From contig NZ_CAJUBO010000012.1 of the NCBI RefSeq assembly GCF_910584445.1, positions 1-64,000 on the forward strand: 64,000 bases of DNA, in the 5' to 3' direction. Every line of letters begins with the position of its first letter. The first letter of the stretch is position 1. The notes under the pieces were generated by a model that was not told where the DNA came from, searched no databases, and was given only the letters and a program-made list of their open reading frames with translations. This DNA comes from an uncultured Desulfovibrio sp. (lineage in GTDB: Bacteria > Desulfobacterota > Desulfovibrionia > Desulfovibrionales > Desulfovibrionaceae). The translations under genes were made by a program, and so were the position numbers. This document shows positions 43,200 through 54,400 of this stretch, one piece after another.

Positions 43200-44393
43200 A
43201 TGTCTAAACTTGAGCGTCACCAGACCGAAAAAATCGGCGTCTTTTTTGTCCTCGGAAAGCCTCGTGCCAAGGGACGGGATGAGGCTCCCACCGGCAGGCC
43301 TGACAAGATCTTCTATATCATGTACCGGCTGGACGGAAAAAAGATTGAGGAAAAGGTGGGGCGCGAATCCGAGCGCATGACCGCCGCCAAGGCCGCCAAA
43401 ATCCGTGAGCAGCGCGTCAACGGCGTCAGCCTGCCCAATACCGAGCGCCGCCGCATCCGCCGCGAGCAGGAAGCCGCTCTTGCCGGGCGCTGGACCATCG
43501 CTCGCCTCTGGGAGGCATACAAAGCCAACAAGCCTGACCTCAAGGGCATTGTCACGGACGAGAACCGCTACAAGAACTACCTGCAGGACTTTGCCGGCCG
43601 CACACCGGAAGAAATCAGCACGCATGACGTGGATGCCTTGCGCCTCAGGCTCGCCAAGGCCGGGAAGAAAGCCGGAACCGTCAAGAATGTGCTGGAGCTG
43701 CTGCGGCGCATCATCAATTTTGGCGTCAAAAAAGGGCTATGCCCCTGGCAGTCGCCCGCACAGCTCCATTTCGAGATGCCGCGCCTCAACAATGTCAAGA
43801 CAGAAATGCTCACCGCCGAACAGCGCGCCCGCTTCATCGAGGCAGCGCGCAACGCGCGAAACCGCAAGGCCGGGCAATTCATGCTTATGGCCTATTATAC
43901 GGGCATGCGGCGCGGCGAGCTCTTCCGCCTCAAGTGGACGCACATCGACTTTGAGCGCGGCTTCATCACCATCAGGGGCGAGGAGCAGGAAGGAGCCAAG
44001 AGCAGTCGGGACGAGCGCATCCCGCTCACCCAGCCGGTACGCGAACTGCTGGCCGAAATCGGCGGCAACGACAGCGCCTATGTCTTCCCCGGCAGGGACG
44101 GCGTGAGCCGCATGACCGACATCAACAAACAGGTCAACGCCATCAAGCGCGCCGCCGACCTCCCGGCGGACTTCCGGCCCCTGCACGGCCTCAGGCACAC
44201 TTTCGCCAGTGTGGCCGTTTCCAATGGCGTGCCGCTTTCCCATGTACAGAAGCTGCTGACGCACAAAGACCCCTCCCTGACGCAACGTTATGCCCATCTG
44301 GAGGATAGCGCGCTGAAAAACTCGGCCAGTCTGGTAGGGGACTTTCTGGCGGATTCCGTACAACCAGACGGAGACGCCGACAACAGCCGATAG
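43200..44393 (+). CDS. Tyrosine-recombinase integrase of element B
   Basis: A 397-aa phage-type integrase. It has an N-terminal arm-binding part, a core-binding helical domain (about 100-195; AGKKAGTVKNVLELLRRII) and a catalytic domain. Active-site residues are visible: Arg in YTGMRRGELFRLKW, His and Arg in HGLRHTFAS, a second His in LLTHKDP and the nucleophile Tyr in TQRYAHL. It is full length. It lies next to the tRNA-fMet-like att site and reads into the element. The start at 43200 has GGAG about 10 nt upstream. Confidence 0.93.
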   Translation: MSKLERHQTEKIGVFFVLGKPRAKGRDEAPTGRPDKIFYIMYRLDGKKIEEKVGRESERMTAAKAAKIREQRVNGVSLPNTERRRIRREQEAALAGRWTIARLWEAYKANKPDLKGIVTDENRYKNYLQDFAGRTPEEISTHDVDALRLRLAKAGKKAGTVKNVLELLRRIINFGVKKGLCPWQSPAQLHFEMPRLNNVKTEMLTAEQRARFIEAARNARNRKAGQFMLMAYYTGMRRGELFRLKWTHIDFERGFITIRGEEQEGAKSSRDERIPLTQPVRELLAEIGGNDSAYVFPGRDGVSRMTDINKQVNAIKRAADLPADFRPLHGLRHTFASVAVSNGVPLSHVQKLLTHKDPSLTQRYAHLEDSALKNSASLVGDFLADSVQPDGDADNSR

Positions 44394-44460
44394 AAACGGC
44401 ATTACTTGCCAAGTCTCGGTTCAGCCGTCATGATTCTCTCAAGCCCTGTCAGGAGCCCCC

Positions 44461-45486
44461 ATGAGCGATACCTTTCCGTTTCTGATATACCGATCCGCCG
44501 AGCAGGATATTTCCGTCAACGCCGTCATCCGCGATGAAACCGTCTGGCTGACCCAGAAGGCTATGGCGGAGCTGTTTGGTGTGGAAAGCAATACCATCAC
44601 CTATCATCTGAAGGAAATTTTCAGAACAGGTGAGTTAATTGAAGATTCAACTGCTCGAAAATTTCGAGCAGTTCAAAAAGAAGGAAATAGAAGCGTAGAA
44701 CGGGAATTGTTGTTCTACAACCTCGACGCCATCATTTCCGTAGGCTATCGCGTCAATTCTCGCCGGGCGACCCACTTTCGCATCTGGGCCACCGGCGTCC
44801 TCAAGGAGTACATGGTCAAGGGCTTTGCCCTGGATGACGAGCGCCTCAAGCAGGGGCGCACGGCCTTTGGCAAGGATTACTTTCGCGAACTGCTGGAGCG
44901 TGTCCGCTCCATCCGCGCCAGCGAGCGCCGCATCTGGCAGCAGATAACCGACATTTTTGCCGAGTGCAGTCTGGACTATGACCGCGATGCACCGCTCACG
45001 CACGAATTTTATGCCATGGTGCAAAACCGCTTTCACTATGCCATAACCGGACAGACTGCGGCGGAAATCATCTATACCAGTGCGGATCGCCACAAGGAAC
45101 ACATGGGCCTGACCACCTGGAAAAACGCGCCGGACGGTCGCATCCTCAAATCTGACGTGGTTGTAGCCAAGAATTACCTGACCGAACAGCAGATCCGCCA
45201 GCTGGAGCGCGCGGTCACCGGCTATTTTGACTATATTGAAGACCTCATTGAGCGGGAAAATACTTTTACCATGCAGGAATTTTCCGCCAGTGTGAACGAG
45301 TTTCTCGCCTTCCGCCGCTATGACATCCTGCCGGACAAAGGAAAGGTTTCACGTCAGCGCGCCATCGACAAGGCGGAAGCGGAATACGATGCCTTCAACA
45401 AAACGCAGCGCATCACCTCCGACTTTGACCGCAGCGTGCGCCGGATACTGGCGACATCTGGACAGGATGGAGGCTCTGCCCTTTAA
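44461..45486 (+). CDS. RhuM-family protein
   Basis: A 341-aa member of the virulence RhuM family, first seen in a Salmonella pathogenicity island and common in mobile islands. The N-terminal DNA-binding part reads VWLTQKAMAELFGVESNTITYHL; the central LDAIISVGYRVNSRRATHFRIWATGVLKEYM is the family signature. A Fic/Doc-like relation has been proposed for the C-terminus but no intact Fic motif is visible. The function is unknown. Intact and well placed 67 nt after the integrase. Confidence 0.85.
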   Translation: MSDTFPFLIYRSAEQDISVNAVIRDETVWLTQKAMAELFGVESNTITYHLKEIFRTGELIEDSTARKFRAVQKEGNRSVERELLFYNLDAIISVGYRVNSRRATHFRIWATGVLKEYMVKGFALDDERLKQGRTAFGKDYFRELLERVRSIRASERRIWQQITDIFAECSLDYDRDAPLTHEFYAMVQNRFHYAITGQTAAEIIYTSADRHKEHMGLTTWKNAPDGRILKSDVVVAKNYLTEQQIRQLERAVTGYFDYIEDLIERENTFTMQEFSASVNEFLAFRRYDILPDKGKVSRQRAIDKAEAEYDAFNKTQRITSDFDRSVRRILATSGQDGGSAL

Positions 45487-45634
45487 TGCTGGTCATAGGT
45501 AAAGTCCAGCGGAACGACCGCACATACAGTTGCACCAATCATCATTGATGAAACGAGTGTTCCCGATATGAGTTTTGTCTGGTAAAACAGCATCGTACGG
45601 GGATACAATAGACCACACAACAAGGACTTGCTCC

Positions 45635-47125
45635 ATGATGTTGAGCGAACAGCAGATACACGATCTCATTGCTCAGGGAGAAGGAATCTCCCTGGAGTTC
45701 AAGACTTGCGGCCAGCAGCTGAACCGTGACGTGTACCAAAGCGTCTGCGCGTTTCTCAACCGGCATGGAGGCATTCTGCTCCTGGGTGTTCAGGATAACG
45801 GCGTCATCAGCGGTATTGCTTCACATGCACTGGATCAGATCCGCAAGGACTTCGTGACGACCGTCAACAATCCGCAAAAACTGACGCCTCCGGCGTATCT
45901 GTCCATAGACGCGGCAACTGTGGACGGCAAAACCCTGCTGATCGTCCATGTGCCGGAAAGTTCCCAGGTGCACCGTTGCAACGGGCGTATTTATGACCGC
46001 AACGAAGACGGCGATTTTGACATTACCGACAGTACCACCCAGGTTGCGCACCTCTATCTGCGCAAGCAGGGCAGTTTCAGTGAAAATAAGGTCTATCCGT
46101 GAACGCTGCCGCCGCTATGTCCGCATCAACCGCAAAAATCATCCCTGGGTGGATATGGACGATGGGCAGCTGCTGAACAGCGCGCAACTGGTGCAGGTTG
46201 ATCCGGAGAGCCGGGAACGCGGCGTCACCCTTGCCGGGGTGATGCTGTTCGGCACGGACAGCCAGATTCTGACGGTTTGTCCGCCACACCGCACGGATTG
46301 CCTGCTGCGCAAGGTGGATGTGGATCGCTATGACGACCGTGACCTGATCCGTACCAATCTGCTGGACAGCTATGACCGTATTCTGGCGTTTATCCAGAAA
46401 CATCTGCCCGACCCCTTTTAAAGGCATGGAGCGCCGCAGCCTGCGGGACGCCATTTTTCGCGAGGTGACATCCAATATCCTCATCCATCGAGAATACAGC
46501 AGCGGCGTCCCGGCCCGGCTGATCATCGAGCGCGGCAAAGTGACCACATACAACGCCAGCCGCCCGCACGGCTTCGGCCCGATCGACCCGGCCCATTTTG
46601 TTCCCTATCCCAAAAATCCCGTACTGGGCGCGTTTTTTCGAGAAATCGACCGGGCGGATGAACTTGGTTCCGGAATGCGCAAAATGATGCTGTACGGCAA
46701 AAAGTACGGTGGGGCCGACCCTCAGCTTATCGAGGGTGACGTGTTCCGCATGGTCATCAGCGTGCCGGAGTTTGAGCAGGATGGGACCAGGATGGGACCA
46801 GGACGGGACCCAGACGGGATCCAGAAGGGACCCGGAAGGAGGCATGTCAGGAGCATGCCAGAGTCCGAACGCAGCACCGACAGCCGGACAATATCTGAAC
46901 GATACACAGCTTCATATTTTGCGTTCCTGTCTTCAGGAACAGGGCATCAATGCATTGCTGGAGTGCGCTGAAAGGACGAACAGAACGAAATTCCGCAGGC
47001 AAATTCTTACCCCCCTGCTTGAACAGGGCTTGCTGGAACGCACCATTCCCGACCGTCCCACCAGTAAAAACCAGAAGTACAGGACCACGGAACAGGGCAA
47101 ACGAAAACTGCGCCATGAGCAATAA
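45635..47125 (+). pseudogene. AlbA/Schlafen-type ATP-binding protein, broken into frames
   Basis: Four pieces of one protein lie in successive frames: an AlbA_2 domain (45635-46100; ISLEFKTCGQQLNRDVYQSVCAFLN written here in part as EFKTCGQQ and GGILLLGVQDNG), a middle piece (from 46088; YDDRDLIRTNLLDSYDRI), an ATPase-like piece (from 46420; SLRDAIFREVTSNILIHREY and ADELGSGMRK) and a C-terminal winged helix (to 47125). Breaks are near 46088-46100, 46420 and in the 11-nt repeat at 46779. Such proteins act as regulators or in anti-phage roles. The stop overlaps the start of the next gene. Confidence 0.8.
46779..46844 (+). repeat. 11-nt tandem repeat inside the AlbA-type gene
   Basis: Units read GGATGGGACCA, GGATGGGACCA, GGACGGGACCC, AGACGGGATCC, AGAAGGGACCC and a diverged sixth. 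Eleven is not a multiple of three, so unit gain or loss shifts the frame. It lies exactly where the ATPase-like piece and the C-terminal winged helix fall into different frames. Confidence 0.85.
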
Positions 47126-48649
47126 GTCCGAAGCCGTGTTTCAGGAGCACTGGCGGCGCTTCTTTCTTTCGCCGCAGACGGACGTCTCAGCGGTGCGGCG
47201 CATTTCCGGAGCCTTGTACTGGAACGATCAGCTGCTGTGGAGTCTGGGCGTCATCCCCTGGGGCGCGTGGCGTCTGCCGTTTCAGGCGGCCGTTCTCCGC
47301 CTGCTGCATGAGGCGCTCCCCAACGATGCCCCGCGCCTCTACGCGGCCATCAATGCTGCGTTGGCGACCGCACAGGCGGATTTTCTCTCGCCGCCCACGG
47401 AGGCGGATAAGCAACGCCTTGTTCAGCGCATGGAACAGTTCTGCGAAGGGGAGACGGCGGCGCATCTTGTCCGGCAAATCCAGGCCGTCACACCCCGGCA
47501 GTCCTTTTTCAGCAATGCCGTTCTTGAATCCCTGCTGGAACGCCTCTCCGCCAGGTATCGGAGCTGCCTCCGCCAGCGGGAAAGCGCCTATTATGCCTGC
47601 CTTTTCCATTTCCGCGTCCTGCATGCGGCTCTGGAGCGCCTTGAACCTCTGCTTGCGGGGGAGAATCAGGCGCTCCGCAATAGTATCGCCCTGATTTGCT
47701 GGCAGGCGCTTTTTGATGCTGAGCCGGAGCCGGTCCAGCTTTTTCCCGAAAAACGCCTTCTGGCGGATTCGCGCCATCTCTCCGGCGAAATCTACAACTT
47801 CTGGAGCTGGCAATACACATACAGAAATCAGGAGTACCAGAAACTCCGCGCCGCGCTTGAGCCGTTTCTGCAGGGGGCCGGTTCCGTCTCCATTGTGCCG
47901 TGCCTGCCTGTTTCCAACCTCAAGGAATACCAGACCATCACCGGATGCCTGGAAACAGGGGATGGTTTGGGGCAGGAGCTGTTTGCCGTCTGCAATCAGG
48001 CCATCGACGCCATAGTGGAAAAATTCGGCTATTTTCCGGCGTGGCCCATTGTGGACTATACCTCGGAGTTCATTCTGGAGCGCATGCTTTCCGGCCAATT
48101 CCACTATTGGGAGCGGGAAAGCCCGCCCCACTGGTCAACCACGAAGGCCGATTTCAGCTCTGCCCGCGTGATGCCGCGCGGTGCGCGCTGGAAGGGCGCA
48201 AGACGCAGACGGCCAGCGATGGCAAACGCTGGTTTCCTCTCTGCTCCCCTGACTGTCTTGCCGCTGTCCAGCGGGAGGAGCAGCGCCTGTACCGCGCCAC
48301 TCTCAACGAGGAGCGCGGCAGGATACGGGCCGAGCCTTTGCACAGGATGCTTGGCCTCTGGCTCTGGGATTATTGCCGGGAACACGCCGCCCCACCGGCC
48401 GAAGCCATGCGCGCCCTGGAGGAACGCCATTTTCCGCAAGACAATCCCCACTGGCTGCCTCCGGAGGGCGGCGCGGGCAAGAATCTCGACTGGTATGATT
48501 TTCGGGAGGTCACGATGACCCGGCCCACCCTGTATGCCGACTATCAGGACGCCAGCCGCTGCATTGAGGCCGAAAAATTTCTGCCACGGCTGCGCGGTGT
48601 GAAGAAAACTCGTAACAGCGCGAAATCAAAAGCGGAAAGCAAAAAGTAG
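47115..48649 (+). CDS. Unrecognised island protein, with apparent frameshift near 48125
   Basis: About 510 codons. The first frame runs from the ATG at 47115 through a helical region (QIQAVTPRQSFFSNAVLESL) to about 48125. The sequence then makes sense only in another frame, with HEGRFQLCPRDAARC and RWFPLCSPDCLAAVQ, possibly a zinc-binding pair of Cys motifs, ending in a basic tail at 48649. I do not recognise the family. A deleted relative is at 38964-39188. The break may be a mutation or an assembly error, as the Cys-rich part is otherwise well kept. Confidence 0.55.
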
Positions 48650-48757
48650 CAGATAAGAATCGCGCCTTTTTTCGCCGTATTTCGTTCCTTTTCGTATCTG
48701 AGATAGGAAAAAATGGGGAGAAACCGCACGGTGTGAACCGCAAAGGAGGTTCACACC

Positions 48758-49006
48758 ATGAAACGTCAACACTCTTGCCCTGCGAAATCGGTTTCTCTGG
48801 CGCAGCTCCCCGACGATCCCTTCCACATTCTGCTCAACGAAAAACAGGCCGCCGCCTATCTCGGCCTCATCGACCGCACCTTGCAGCAGCGTCGCTATTA
48901 TTCGCAGCCGCCCGTCTATATCAAGCTGCCGGGCAGCAATGCCGTTCGTTATCGCCTTTCTGACCTCATGGCCTTTGTGGCTGCCGGTGAAGTTCCCCTG
49001 CCGTAG
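48758..49006 (+). CDS. AlpA/excisionase-like helix-turn-helix protein
   Basis: An 82-aa protein with the MerR-like winged helix of AlpA and Xis: LLNEKQAAAYLGLIDRTLQQRR, then YIKLPGSNAVRYRLSDLMAFVAAGE. It has a strong ribosome site (AAAGGAGG) 10 nt before the ATG. In island biology such proteins direct excision or activate the integrase, so it is a likely recombination directionality factor for element B. Confidence 0.85.
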   Translation: MKRQHSCPAKSVSLAQLPDDPFHILLNEKQAAAYLGLIDRTLQQRRYYSQPPVYIKLPGSNAVRYRLSDLMAFVAAGEVPLP

Positions 49007-49025
49007 GGGTGATGCGGAGCCAGCC

Positions 49026-50045
49026 ATGCACACAGGCACGAACTCCCCCGCGTATCCCGGCATGGCGCTGTGGAGCCAGGCACGAGGCCCGGCGCGGAAT
49101 CGCCCATGCAGCCGGGCGTGTATGCAGACCGGCGCGGATGCGGCCAGCCACGCAGGCATGGAGCCGCCCGCGAAGACGGTCTTGCGGAATATCCGCTGTC
49201 CGCTGGGTTTTTCCGAAATGCAGATTGCCATCCTGAGCCTGCTCAAGGCGCAGCCGGCGTTGATTGCCTATTGGCAAATTGCCGAGGCCATCGCCCGCGT
49301 CTACGGCATCGGGGCAACGGAAGGCGCGGTGCGGGGCGCGCTGGAGCGGCTGGGCAGGCGCGGCTTTCTTGTCCGCAGCCGGGGCGCCGCAGGCAGGGCG
49401 CAAGGCAATCGCTATGCGTTTTCGGCGGATCCGTGCCCGCACATCACGCCGCCATGCTTTATGGAACCGGGCATGGAGGCGTCCACGGAACCGGGCGCGG
49501 CTTCCGGCATAAAACCCGCGCCATCTCTTCGTGAAGAAAAGAGAGACAGAAGAAATCTTTCTGTCTTTTCCGGAACGCGGGATGCGCCAACGGCCTCTCA
49601 CCGCCTAGAATCCCTGAGTGAAGAAGATGTGGCTTTTCACTGGCCCAATCTGGCGAAAGCCGGGTTCGGAACCTGCCAGATTCGGCAGATTCTCGCCCGC
49701 CTTTTTCAGGTCGGCATCGGAGCGGGAAATCTGGCGCAGGGGCTGACCTATGCCGAGTGGGAACTGGAGCACGGAACCATGCGCGACAAAAATGGCGAGC
49801 CGGTTTCCCATCCGCTCAACTGGGTCTTCAGCTCTCTGGCGCGAACGGGATATTACCGCAGGCCGCAGGGTTATATCTCGCCGCTGGAACAGGCGGAAAT
49901 CGACGCCGCCGAAGAAGATGAACGGCTGAAAAAGGCGCGGGATGTACGTAAAAACTCCGCGTTCGAGGCATGGTGCGCCGGTCTTTCTCCACAGGAGAAA
50001 AATGCCATCGTCGCGCCGGAAACCGGATGCACCCGGTCACCATGA
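49026..50045 (+). CDS. Island protein with winged-helix domain, C-terminus altered
   Basis: A 339-aa protein, not assigned to a named family. The N-terminal 50 residues are low in complexity. Residues about 60-140 form a winged helix (MQIAILSLLKAQ, GAVRGALERLGRRGFLVR). The region 200-310 is a conserved-looking helical domain (WPNLAKAGFGTCQIRQILARL, NWVFSSLARTGYYRRP). It may act in replication or transfer control. The last residues run out of frame into the truncated relaxase gene, so the true C-terminus was probably lost in the same deletion. Confidence 0.6.
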   Translation: MHTGTNSPAYPGMALWSQARGPARNRPCSRACMQTGADAASHAGMEPPAKTVLRNIRCPLGFSEMQIAILSLLKAQPALIAYWQIAEAIARVYGIGATEGAVRGALERLGRRGFLVRSRGAAGRAQGNRYAFSADPCPHITPPCFMEPGMEASTEPGAASGIKPAPSLREEKRDRRNLSVFSGTRDAPTASHRLESLSEEDVAFHWPNLAKAGFGTCQIRQILARLFQVGIGAGNLAQGLTYAEWELEHGTMRDKNGEPVSHPLNWVFSSLARTGYYRRPQGYISPLEQAEIDAAEEDERLKKARDVRKNSAFEAWCAGLSPQEKNAIVAPETGCTRSP

Positions 50046-51307
50046 AGGTCATCGACCCCAATAACGGTTTTGACATCGAGGCCGCGCACAAGGTCGTGGC
50101 GCTGGTGGAGCACCGGCAGGGCTGGGTGCCGGAGGCCAACGCCCGTTATCGGGTGGATGAGACGGGGCAGGTGGTGGCGCGCCCGCGCAAAAATGTTCTC
50201 AAACCGAAGCAGGCGGCCTTGGACGTTGAATGCGCCACTGGTGAAAAATCCGCTCAGCGCGTGGCACAGGAACGTGGTCATGAAATCATTGCCACGGCAA
50301 AAAGTTGGGAGGCACTGCACACGAATCTGGCCGCTGTTGGGCTGCGGTTCGAGCGCAAAGGTTCCGGCGCGGTCATTTTCGTTGGCGATGTGGCTGTCAA
50401 GGCGTCTTCAGTGGACAGGGCTTTCAGCCTCGGCAACTTGCAGAAACAGCTGGGGGATTTCAAGGCAGACGACTCTGCGGATGTGATTCCCTCAATCAAG
50501 CCGGAGCCGGTCAGTCCCATCAATCAAAAGCTGTGGCGGGAATATCGCGCCGAATGCGAGGCAATGGAAACAGCAGAGGCCACAACGGAGCCTGACGAGA
50601 CGGCTTCGGCTTTCAGCCGGATGAAGGAACGCCATCACGAAACGCAAGCCTCGCTACATGAACGCCTTTGTGGACATCCTCGCTGCATCCTGAACATCGC
50701 CCGACATTTTCTCAAGCTGCAACAGCGGGAGGAACTGCGCCAGTTGCGGCAGCGGACGCCAAAGAAGAAATCAGGCCGCCGCCCACGTTTTGAAGACTGG
50801 CTGCGAAAGCGAGGGCTGGACTATCAGGCGGAGCGCTGGCGCTATCACGGAACACTGGAAGCCCTGCCGAAGGAGTTTCGCGGCGCGCCCACCGTGCTGG
50901 CAACGCCGACGCGGGAGCCGCATGCCGCCTACGCCGCATACATGCGCCAGATACTCAAGGATGTGCCGGACAGCACGCCGGATCGCCTCAACGCCTCTAT
51001 CGCCCTGCAACTGCGGAAGGCCGGTTTTCCGCGAGAGGTTGTCGAAGATACGCTTTTCCAGTGCGCCCCGCAGGCGTGGCCCGAACCGATAGACCGGGAC
51101 TGGCGACGTTATGCGCAACACATGACGGCCTGCGCCTTTGGCATGGAGGGCGATACGCGCCTGGCGCGGGGACTGGCGGCCAGGGCCAAACGGCAGAAAC
51201 AGGAAAAGGCAGAGACACAGCCCCGGCCGCAGGAAGAAAGGCAGACGACCGCCATACAGGAAGAGAAAGATGTTCAGCGCCCGGTGCAACGGATAAGGAT
51301 GCGGTGA
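50021..51307 (+). pseudogene. 5'-truncated MobA/VirD2-type relaxase
   Basis: The frame becomes relaxase-like at NRMHPVTMKVIDPNNGFDIE, which is the part of these enzymes just after the metal-binding His triad. The N-terminal ~100 residues with the catalytic Tyr and the HxH motif are absent. The rest (up to the basic C-terminus with QRPVQRIRMR) looks intact and a shortened product from the ATG at 50042 is possible. Without the nicking domain it should not start conjugal transfer. Confidence 0.75.
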
Positions 51308-51464
51308 AATTTCGGACAGAACAGGCAGTCAGCCGACATCCTCGCGCCATTCTCCATACACTGCGATCCACATTGCTTGAGGCTGGATTTCCAAACTTTT
51401 TGGCGCTATAATCAAGATGCCGTCTCCTTCCATCCTTTGTGCCCTATCCTCTACGGAATCAACA

Positions 51465-54400
51465 ATGAGTAACCCCTTTTTCGATCACCCGATTCTGAAT
51501 TCTCCCTATACCTTGCCCGTGAAGCACTGGGAACTTGACGAGAGCGGGCAGCCCACGCAAAAAATTCTGGATTTTCGCCGCCCGGCCAGCTTCATCACTC
51601 CCATCCCCAAGCCAAAAAAACGCACAGCGCAGCAGGGAACCCTCCTTGGGAACGCCACCGCCATGGAGCTCTCCACCAAGGAGCAGGAATACGAGCTGGC
51701 CACGCGCATCAACGAATTGCGCAGCACAATCACAGCATGGCGCAACCTGCCAGACCCAAAAAATTGGAAGGTCACGCCGGAAACGACTCGTCTGTTGCAG
51801 CACTGGAGGCATCACGATTTCAGCGGCATTCGCCCCTTCTTCTGCCAGCTGGAAGCAGTAGAAACAGCCATCTGGCTGACGGAGGTCGCTCCCAGGGACG
51901 GCAAGCGCGGAGAAAAATTTCTTGAATATCTGCAAAACGCCAATAACGATGCCAATCCCGGCCTGCCGCGTCTGGCCCTGAAGCTCGCCACCGGTGCGGG
52001 TAAAACCACGGTCATGGCCATGCTGATCGCCTGGCAGACCATCAATGCTGTGCGCTACCCGAACAGCAAACGTTTTTCCCACGGTTTTCTGGTGGTCACG
52101 CCCGGCATTACCATCCGGGATCGGCTCCGCGTTCTTCTGCCCGCCGATGCGGAAAGCTACTACCAGTCGCGCGAACTGGTGCCTCCTGATATGCTGCGCG
52201 ACATCCAGCGGGCCAGAGTGGTCATCACCAATTATCACGCCTTCAGATTGCGCGAAAAAACCGAGCTTTCCGGCGCGGGCAGGGCACTTCTGACCGGCAG
52301 GCACGGTGACGCACTCAATACCCTGGAACCGGAAGGGCAGATGCTGCAACGGGTCATGGGTGAACTGATGGGCATGAAAAACATCATTGTGTTCAATGAT
52401 GAAGCTCACCACTGTTATCAGGAACGGCCTGAAAGCGCCAAAGAAGAGATCACGGTTCTGGAAGATGAAGAAAAGAAGGAGGCCAGCAGCGAAGCCAAGG
52501 CCAACAATGAGGCGGCGCGACTGTGGATCAACGGCCTCAAAACTGTGCAGAAAAAGCTGGAGATCAGTCGTATTTTTGATCTCTCGGCCACACCGTTCTT
52601 TTTGCGTGGTTCCGGCTATGCCGAAGGAACGCTTTTCCCGTGGACCGTGTGCGACTTTTCGCTCATGGACGCCATTGAATGCGGCGTGGTCAAGCTGCCG
52701 CGCGTGCCGGTGGCGGATAATATTCCCAGCGGCGAGATGCCGAAGTTCCGTGACCTGTGGAAAAATATCCGCAAGGATATGCCCAGGGCGGGGCGCGGCA
52801 AAAATCAGACGCTTGACCCGCAAAAGCTGCCCACACTGTTGCAGAATGCGTTGGATGCCCTGTACGGACACTACAAGGATACCTATGCGGCATGGCAGGC
52901 GGAACATATGAATGTTGCCCCCTGCTTCATCATCGTGTGCAACAACACGGCGACCTCAAAGCTGATTTATGATTATGTATCCGGCTATGTGGATACTGCC
53001 GGGCAATTCCATAATGGGCGTTTTGAACTCTTCCGCAACTTTGACGAGAACGGCAACGCGCTTTCCCATAGCCGCACCTTGCTCATTGACAGCGAACAGC
53101 TCGAATCGGGCGAAAAACTGCCCGATGATTTCCGCAAAACCTACGCTGAAGCCATAGAACGTTTCCGACGCGAAGCTTTGGAACGTGGCGGAGCTTTGGC
53201 CGAAGAGTTGCGGCGAGGCAAAGAAATAGACGACAGCGTTCTCCTGCGCGAAGTCATGAACACGGTGGGCAAACCCAATACCCTCGGCGGCGACATCCGT
53301 TGCGTGGTTTCCGTTTCCATGCTCACGGAAGGGTGGGACGCCAACACTGTCACCCATGTTCTGGGGGTGCGTGCCTTCGGTACCCAGCTTTTGTGCGAAC
53401 AGGTCATCGGCCGGGCCTTGCGCCGTCAGAGCTATGATCTCAATGAAGAAAAGCTGTTCAACACCGAATACGCCGATGTCATGGGCATCCCTTTTGACTT
53501 CACGGCCCAGGCGGTCAAAGTTCCGCCGGTCAAGACACGCCCGACAGTCCACGTCAAAGCCGTGCGGCCGGAACGGGACAGGCTGGAAATAACCTTTCCC
53601 AGAGTGGTCGGCTACCGGGTCGAATTGCCCAGGGAACATATCCGCGCCCAATTCACGGAGGATTCCCGCCTCACGCTCGACCCCGATCTGGTGGGTCCCA
53701 CCGAAGCCCTCATGGCGGGCATTGTGGGCGAAACCGCCACTGTCCGGGTAGAGGATCGCAAGGATATGCGCCCCTCCACCATCATTGCCCATTTGACCAG
53801 TCATTACCTGCGTACCAAGCAGATGGATGATGACGGCAATCCAAGACTGTACCTCTTCGGACAAATCAAGAAAATCATCCAGCAATGGCTGCGCGAGAAC
53901 TATCTGGAATGCCTGGGTGGCACCTACCCTGCCATGCTTCTTGACCGCCGTCTGGCGGATATGGCCTGCGAAAAGATCCATGCCGCCGTCAACCGCGCGG
54001 GAGTGCAGGATGCCGGTGAAAAGCCGCCTGTGCTTGCCCTGCTTGACCCGTACAATCCCACCGGCTCTACACGTTATGTGAACTTCACTACCTCCAAAAC
54101 CGACCGTTGGCAGACCGCCGCCGACAAGTGTCATGTGAACTGGTGCGTTCTGGACAGCGACTGGGAAGGGGCCTTCTGCTACGCGGCGGAGCAGAACCCG
54201 CGCGTGTATGCCTACGTCAAAAACCACAACCTTGGTTTTGAAGTGCCGTATTCCTGGCAGGGACAGGAACACATGTATCGTCCGGACTTCCTGTTGCTGG
54301 TGGATGACGGCCACGGCCCGGATGACCTGCTGCATCTGGTGGTGGAAATCAAGGGCTGGCGCGACGAACAGGACAAGGCCAAAAAAGAGGCCATGGACGT

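Noticed and set aside
46779..46844. CRISPR-like array
   Set aside because: Units are 11 nt with no spacers, inside a coding region; no cas genes or direct-repeat arrays were seen anywhere in the window.
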